The notes below the pieces were generated by a model, which worked only from the letters and a program-made list of their open reading frames with translations, was not told the DNA's origin and searched no databases. Made by a program: the position numbers and the translations under genes. Shown here piece after piece: positions 7,176 through 11,032 of a stretch of 11,032 nucleotides of DNA; position 1 is the stretch's first letter, and the number at the start of each line of letters is the position of its first letter. Source of the stretch: Bacteroidales bacterium (GTDB taxonomy: Bacteria > Bacteroidota > Bacteroidia > Bacteroidales > UBA3824); assembly GCA_017543645.1 (NCBI GenBank), contig JAFYFR010000076.1, forward strand, positions 1 through 11,032. Direction: 5' to 3'.

Positions 7176-8080
7176 GCCGCAAATCTTTCTGCCGAAATAC
7201 ACACCTGACGCATAATGCTGCGGATGTCGTTGTCGGTGATAGAATAAAAATTATCTCTCACGCTCACAGGAATCATTCCTGCAAGGTCGGCATATCCGGG
7301 ACTGCACACTATACGGTCGGCACCTGTGCGAAAATACTCCTCGGGACGGTGCTTGTCGCGCGGAAAAATTGTAACGGTGTAATATCCATCCTCAAACAAA
7401 ATTCCCATATTTACCTCAGGTTCAGTGGATTGATAAATTAGATTGATTTCGCGGAGAATTTTTTCGATATGATATTGCAACTGACTGCGGTCGATGGTCT
7501 GAATAACAATAAAACGGCGTGTGGTGTCGTCAATCTTGTACACATTAGTGCTACTAAACTCCTCTGAATCAACGGTATATTGGTGTTTAAGACTTTCTAT
7601 CTGCGCAAACACAGGCAGCGAAACAGCCTTGCAAGCCTGCAAATGCAGATGAAACGGAGCAGAAGCACCGCATTTTGGTCCGTTGTAAAAAACCACATAC
7701 CCGGGCATATCGTCAGCCATAGTCACAAACTTGTCAACGATATTCATAATACCCTGATTCTGATGACATTGCGAAATAATTGTGAGATGGTTTTCGCCTA
7801 TGGGAAAAGGATTTACAGCGATAAAAAAATCGTCGTTGTATTCATATGGAATTTGCCCCTGAATCAAATTGGCACGACAAAGAAAACATCTACTCGTGCC
7901 GGGCTTTTTGGAGATGTCGGCAGTGGCGCTCTGAATGCGAGCAGGGTTCATCTGCAAAGTGTACGAAAAGCCGTTGAATTGCACCGTGCGCAATGCCGAC
8001 TGCCGCATATTACTAAAATTGGTGTAAAACAGCGGCGACGACTCTAACTGCTTATATATAAATGATTCAACCTCAATCAT
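7160..8080 (-). CDS. DUF4922-type protein, HIT/GalT-like nucleotidyltransferase or phosphorylase
   Basis: 306 residues. The key motif is His144-Leu-His146-Leu-Gln148 in GASAPFHLHLQA, the H-x-H-x-Q form of the HIT/GalT superfamily active site. It is preceded by NGPKCGAS (133-140), as in Ap4A phosphorylases and GDP-sugar phosphorylases. VNPFPIGENHLTII (89-102) matches the first conserved block of that superfamily, and a C-x-x-C pair (Cys65, Cys68) may bind metal. In this superfamily the histidine next to the Gln or His carries a nucleotidyl intermediate, so transfer of a nucleoside monophosphate or phosphorolysis of a nucleotide sugar is the likely reaction; the substrate is unknown. Its ATG overlaps the stop of the glycosyltransferase gene by 4 bp (ATGA). 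This indicates translational coupling and a shared pathway. No signal peptide is present. The DUF4922 name is from memory and less certain than the superfamily call. Confidence 0.75.
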   Translation of the reverse strand: MIEVESFIYKQLESSPLFYTNFSNMRQSALRTVQFNGFSYTLQMNPARIQSATADISKKPGTSRCFLCRANLIQGQIPYEYNDDFFIAVNPFPIGENHLTIISQCHQNQGIMNIVDKFVTMADDMPGYVVFYNGPKCGASAPFHLHLQACKAVSLPVFAQIESLKHQYTVDSEEFSSTNVYKIDDTTRRFIVIQTIDRSQLQYHIEKILREINLIYQSTEPEVNMGILFEDGYYTVTIFPRDKHRPEEYFRTGADRIVCSPGYADLAGMIPVSVRDNFYSITDNDIRSIMRQVCISAERFAALNIS

Positions 8081-9435
8081 ATTTCATCTGGATAATTAAT
8101 AAGAGTGTATCGGAGCGAAAGTTCACGCTCGCGGAAAAGGTCTTTTACATAATTGTTTCTAATCTGAGCCTCGTGCGATGGATTGGCATCTGAATTTCCA
8201 CTCCAACGGCGGCAGTTGTACAGCACATCGAAAATGCGCGACACCTTGTATTCGCCCGAAATTCTCAGAGCCACAGCATAATCTTCGCCGTAACTTACAT
8301 TGGGAAAGCGTATTTGGCGAATCACTGGCGTAAAAAAACATCTCGGCGCACCCACACCATTAACACGCAAAAGATTGTTGTGACCATTTTCGGGAGTGTA
8401 TTCGCTGTGTGTAATCGGCGGAACATCGAGCGGCTCAAAATCAGCGTTGGTCAATTGGTACGAACCCACAAGCATAGCGCATTTATCCTTGCGGAATTTG
8501 TCGGCTATGGTTTGCAGCACATTTTCATTAGAATATCCGTCGTCGCTATCTAATTGAACGGCAAACGCACCGCACTCAGGATGGTCGATGGCAAGATTCC
8601 AACAGCCACCAATGCCAAACCCATTGTTATCAGGCACTATGCGAATAATCTTGTTGGGATAAAGCCCTTGCATTTTGGCAATTACATCGGGCGTATGGTC
8701 GGTGCTGTGATTATCCACCACAATTATATTATAAGGAAAATCGGTTTTCTGCTGGGCGGCACTTCGCAGAGCGGTTTCAATAGTAGATTCACGATTTTTA
8801 ACGGGAATAATCACCGACACAAGGTTTTTAAATTTATTAACCTCCTGATCAAAATCCTCTGGCACCTTGTTGATTACGGGCAGCAAAGCCCCCATATCCT
8901 CCAAAACCACTTTAAAAACCGTTTCGCACTCTTGCTGATATTCGCGGTTGCGAGGGTCAACGTATGCAAAATTCTTGGTTTCAAAATCGTGATCCTTATC
9001 GTCGGGCATAATATACAGTGGCTCAGGCACAATCTTAACGCCACCCATAGGAATAAGACGAAGCAGAAAATCGTAAAACGCAGCCTTTTTTAAAGAGGGA
9101 TTCACCTCCATAGCCGCATTTATGGCACATTCGGATTTTACCACCACCATACCGCCAAAATCGAAACCATCGCGCAGAGCCGAGCCCAAAGTGTAATCTT
9201 GCAGGCGCACCACGCTGCCATCGGTTTTGCAATAATAAGAATATATGCCCGCAGCGAGATTGCCACCCACAATGCGCTCTATGGTTGCCTCAAAATCTTT
9301 TTCCGAAATAAGCTGAATCCTTTTGAAGCAAAATGCCGTATATTTATTCTCGATACAGCACAGCGTATTTCGCAGCACACTGCCATTGTTAATGTCAATT
9401 TTGTCGCTGTGGATATATGCAATTAATTTTTCCAT
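8077..9435 (-). CDS. Family 2 glycosyltransferase with degenerate N-terminal GT-A half-domain
   Basis: 452 residues. From about 205 to 410 it is a complete GT-A domain of family GT2: LVSVIIPVKNRESTIETALR (205-224), the nucleotide-binding VVDNHSTDHT (239-248), the metal-binding DSDD (296-299) and the catalytic-type GED (383-385), followed by ALR and the LYNCRRW strand. It should transfer a sugar from a nucleotide sugar; donor and acceptor cannot be read. Residues 1-145 look like a second, degenerate GT-A: DFGGMVVVKS (92-101) and YDFLLRLIPMGGVKIVPEPL (121-140) resemble the acceptor-side half, but the N-terminal nucleotide motif and DxD are absent. There is no membrane segment, so it is probably cytoplasmic or peripheral. 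It is the first gene of the minus-strand unit and overlaps the DUF4922-type gene by 4 bp. The next in-frame Met is residue 96, so the ATG at 9435 is firm. Confidence 0.88.
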   Translation of the reverse strand: MEKLIAYIHSDKIDINNGSVLRNTLCCIENKYTAFCFKRIQLISEKDFEATIERIVGGNLAAGIYSYYCKTDGSVVRLQDYTLGSALRDGFDFGGMVVVKSECAINAAMEVNPSLKKAAFYDFLLRLIPMGGVKIVPEPLYIMPDDKDHDFETKNFAYVDPRNREYQQECETVFKVVLEDMGALLPVINKVPEDFDQEVNKFKNLVSVIIPVKNRESTIETALRSAAQQKTDFPYNIIVVDNHSTDHTPDVIAKMQGLYPNKIIRIVPDNNGFGIGGCWNLAIDHPECGAFAVQLDSDDGYSNENVLQTIADKFRKDKCAMLVGSYQLTNADFEPLDVPPITHSEYTPENGHNNLLRVNGVGAPRCFFTPVIRQIRFPNVSYGEDYAVALRISGEYKVSRIFDVLYNCRRWSGNSDANPSHEAQIRNNYVKDLFRERELSLRYTLINYPDEI

Positions 9436-9443
9436 TTTTTTTA

Positions 9444-9451
9444 CAAAGTTA
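9444..9451 (-). promoter_or_regulatory. -7 element directly in front of the glycosyltransferase gene
   Basis: TAACTTTG on the minus strand matches TAnnTTTG. Only 8 nt (T followed by seven A) separate it from the ATG at 9435, so the transcript would begin at or within a few bases of the start codon. No TTTG is found 19-21 bp upstream. The call is tentative. Confidence 0.4.
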
Positions 9452-9495
9452 TAATATTAGTAGGATAAAAAATTATTTTTGACGTATAAAATAAT

Positions 9496-9503
9496 TACAT
9501 TTG
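9496..9503 (+). promoter_or_regulatory. -7 element of the lipoprotein B operon
   Basis: TACATTTG matches TAnnTTTG and lies 43 bp before the ATG at 9547. A TTTG is present at 9478-9481, but the spacer is only 14 bp, shorter than the usual 19-21, so the -33 part is doubtful. The 111-bp divergent gap thus carries -7 boxes for both strands. Confidence 0.5.
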
Positions 9504-9546
9504 CAAAAATTTTCATAACTAAACAAGGAACTACAAAAAACAATAT

Positions 9547-10383
9547 ATGACTATGAAACAATCATCCATAATAACTTTAGCCATAACAGCCATGTTGTGC
9601 GGTTGTGTGGGCGGACATGGAGGCTATAAGTACGACGGCACCTCCGGAGAAAGGGAACAGCAGAAAGTAACTTACACAAAATACGAAATTCCCCTGCCGG
9701 TGGAACTGTTCACATACTTAGTGGACGAAAAAATCCCTTTCAACGCCGACATACTCAACAATCCCGACAACGGCGACAAATACACCAAGGAGACCGAACA
9801 GGCTACGGCTCTCGGACTATACAGCGCCGACCTCGCTTACTGCGCAATGTACAATAAGCAACAGTCGGTGATAGATTTTTTTAACTGCTCGCAGTCTATC
9901 GCCGACTACCTCAACCTTTCAGCTGGATTCGACCGCTCATATATCGACCGCTTTGAAAACAACATCGGTTGTGCCGACTCGCTCTCGTCTATCGCTTCCA
10001 ACTCGTATTGGACTGCCTGCAATTTCCTCGACGAAAAAGGCAAGAACAATATCCTCCCGTTTGTGATTTACGGCAGCTGGATCGAAAGCCAGTACCTCAC
10101 CATCAAATCCAACGACCTCAGCACAACCAAAACTCAGATTATCAATCAGAAACAGGGTCTGCTCAACCTTATCAGCTATCTCTACGAGGTGATGATCGAG
10201 AGTTCGGCATTCTACTACAACATGGACATCAAGCTGATGATTTGGAAACTCAACAACCTCAAGACCGTTTACGAGAAAATCATCGACAAGGATATAGACC
10301 CTCAGCTCTATTCCGATATATGCAGCAAGATTGTTAACATGCGCAACGAGATTGTTACACCTCCTCAAAAGAAAATTCGCTAA
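9547..10383 (+). CDS. Lipoprotein B, paralogue of lipoprotein A
   Basis: 278 residues from the ATG at 9547; a second ATG two codons later would serve equally well. A short type II signal peptide ends in the lipobox LCGC with Cys20 lipidated, followed by a Gly-rich stretch and then mostly predicted helices. It shares with lipoprotein A the core GLYSADLAY (90-98), YNK (102-104), GFD (127-129), ADSL (143-146), GSWIESQYL (176-184) and NQKQGLLNL (200-208). Residues 86-184 align without a gap to 115-213 of lipoprotein A. It lacks the last 50 or so residues of A, having only a short basic tail instead. The conserved Trp, Glu and Ser of the G-x-W-x-E-S block and the paired Tyr residues suggest a structural or binding role; no enzymatic motif is seen. 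It is the first gene of a tight plus-strand unit, with the HAD gene 10 bp downstream. Confidence 0.85.
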   Translation: MTMKQSSIITLAITAMLCGCVGGHGGYKYDGTSGEREQQKVTYTKYEIPLPVELFTYLVDEKIPFNADILNNPDNGDKYTKETEQATALGLYSADLAYCAMYNKQQSVIDFFNCSQSIADYLNLSAGFDRSYIDRFENNIGCADSLSSIASNSYWTACNFLDEKGKNNILPFVIYGSWIESQYLTIKSNDLSTTKTQIINQKQGLLNLISYLYEVMIESSAFYYNMDIKLMIWKLNNLKTVYEKIIDKDIDPQLYSDICSKIVNMRNEIVTPPQKKIR

Positions 10384-10393
10384 CGCTATAGAG

Positions 10394-10774
10394 ATGACTA
10401 TCGCAGTAGATTTTGACGGAACAATAGTAGAGGACGCTTATCCCTCGGTAGGAAAGCCAAAGCCGTTTGCCATACAGACACTCCAGATGCTTGCCAAAAA
10501 GCACCGTCTGATATTGTGGACTTGCCGCGAAGGAAAACCGCTCGACGATGCAGTGTCTTTTTGCCAACAAAACGGAATCGAACTCTACGCCGTCAACAAG
10601 AACTATCCCGAAGAAGACGAAAGCAGTTATTACACCCGCAAAATCGACGCCGACCTCTACATCGACGACCGTTCGCTCGGCGGACTTCCCTCTTGGGGCG
10701 AAATCTATCAGGCTATCGAAGGCGAGAACGGCGACGGCGACAACAAATCGCGCAAATGGTGGAAAATTTGGTAA
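10394..10774 (+). CDS. Small HAD-superfamily hydrolase
   Basis: 126 residues from the ATG at 10394, which is preceded directly by GAG. A longer reading from 10331 would overlap lipoprotein B and push the first catalytic motif inside the protein, so it is rejected. Motif I is at the very start: Asp6-Phe-Asp8-Gly-Thr10. Motif II is Thr43 in LILWTCREG. Lys83 in YYTRKIDADLYIDD is a candidate for motif III, and Asp91-Asp92 form motif IV. All four catalytic elements of a phosphotransferase of the HAD type are present, with no cap domain, so a small cytoplasmic phosphatase is likely; the substrate is unknown. The last 16 residues are charged and Trp-rich (KWWKIW) and are not part of the fold. It sits between lipoprotein B (10 bp upstream) and the transporter gene (9 bp downstream), apparently in one operon. 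Confidence 0.88.
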   Translation: MTIAVDFDGTIVEDAYPSVGKPKPFAIQTLQMLAKKHRLILWTCREGKPLDDAVSFCQQNGIELYAVNKNYPEEDESSYYTRKIDADLYIDDRSLGGLPSWGEIYQAIEGENGDGDNKSRKWWKIW

Positions 10775-10783
10775 TTTATCAAA

Positions 10784-11032
10784 ATGTCAGAATTTATCAA
10801 CGACGTATTAGTCCAAACAATACTTATAACATTCTTTGTACTCGCCATGATAATGGTGATTGAGTACATCAACGTGTTTTCGCAAGGTGCTGCCAACCGC
10901 TTTATGCGTCAGCACCAAGGTTTGCAAATTGTAATTGCCACAGTGTTGGGACTAATTCCCGGATGCATAGGCACATACACCGCTGTATCGCTCTTTACCC
11001 ACGATGTGATAGGCTTTGGAGCATTGATTGCC
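10784..11032 (+). CDS. N-terminus of multi-spanning transporter, putative ArsP_2/manganese transporter family
   Basis: Partial gene: 83 codons from the ATG at 10784, open at the right edge. Two hydrophobic segments are visible (about residues 9-29 and 48-68), and a third begins near the edge. Between them is a basic, polar loop with RFMRQHQG. The stretch ATVLGLIPGCIGTYTAVSLF (51-70), followed by a glycine-rich GFGALIA, resembles the first repeat half of the family annotated as putative manganese transporter or arsenic efflux protein (ArsP_2), which has about ten membrane spans. That assignment is from memory of the family pattern and rests on the N-terminus alone. The start lies 9 bp after the stop of the HAD gene, with no hairpin between, so it belongs to the lipoprotein B-HAD unit. 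The location would be the inner membrane. Confidence 0.6.
   Translation, partial: MSEFINDVLVQTILITFFVLAMIMVIEYINVFSQGAANRFMRQHQGLQIVIATVLGLIPGCIGTYTAVSLFTHDVIGFGALIA

Noticed and set aside
7580..8047. Plus-strand open frame of 155 codons opposite the DUF4922-type gene
   Set aside because: The minus strand carries the H-x-H-x-Q motif and a 4-bp overlap with its neighbour; the plus-strand reading has no support.
8554..9093. Plus-strand open frame of 179 codons opposite the glycosyltransferase
   Set aside because: It lies wholly antisense to a well-supported GT2 gene, has no recognisable motif and an atypical composition.
1..11032. CRISPR array, tRNA or rRNA gene, insertion sequence or attachment site
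   Set aside because: No regularly spaced repeats, cloverleaf-like segment, transposase frame or flanking duplication was seen. The only repeats are protein-coding modules.

Overview
The window looks like a chromosomal segment from a member of Bacteroidota, most likely the order Bacteroidales. Three signs point there. Several genes are preceded by the Bacteroidota-type promoter (TTTG, about 20 bp, TAnnTTTG). Shine-Dalgarno sites are weak or absent, with A-rich leaders instead. The gene content includes a BspA-like leucine-rich-repeat surface protein, a DUF4922-type protein and paired lipoproteins of a kind common in that phylum. No rRNA, tRNA, CRISPR array, insertion sequence or phage gene was seen. 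The longest stretch without a gene is about 190 bp.

Left part (1-3760, minus strand). A secreted BspA-like LRR protein runs off the left edge, with a consensus promoter in front of it. Upstream of it lies a secreted protein of 240 residues built from about four and a half degenerate 43-residue repeats. Beyond a strong intrinsic terminator is a two-gene unit: an 82-residue helical protein of unknown function, followed one base later by a FIST-like sensory-domain protein.

Middle (3837-7126). A LytTR-type response regulator (minus) is divergent from a lipoprotein of unknown function (plus, called lipoprotein A). No histidine kinase gene is present. A 13-bp-stem terminator separates lipoprotein A from a convergent class I/II PLP-dependent aminotransferase.

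Right part (7160-11032). On the minus strand, a glycosyltransferase with a complete GT-A domain plus a degenerate N-terminal half-domain overlaps a DUF4922/HIT-GalT-like protein by 4 bp. The aminotransferase follows 33 bp later but has its own good promoter. Divergently on the plus strand, lipoprotein B (a paralogue of lipoprotein A) begins a tight run with a small HAD-family hydrolase and the N-terminus of a multi-spanning transporter that leaves the window.

How the genes work together is mostly inference. The glycosyltransferase/DUF4922 pair plausibly acts in sugar-nucleotide or glycan metabolism. The two lipoproteins belong to one expanded family of unknown role. The FIST-like protein and the LytTR regulator are both signalling-type proteins without an obvious partner here. 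The items most worth a second look are the paralogous lipoproteins, the FIST-like/82-residue pair, the LytTR receiver with a replaced acidic-pocket residue, and the two-part glycosyltransferase.
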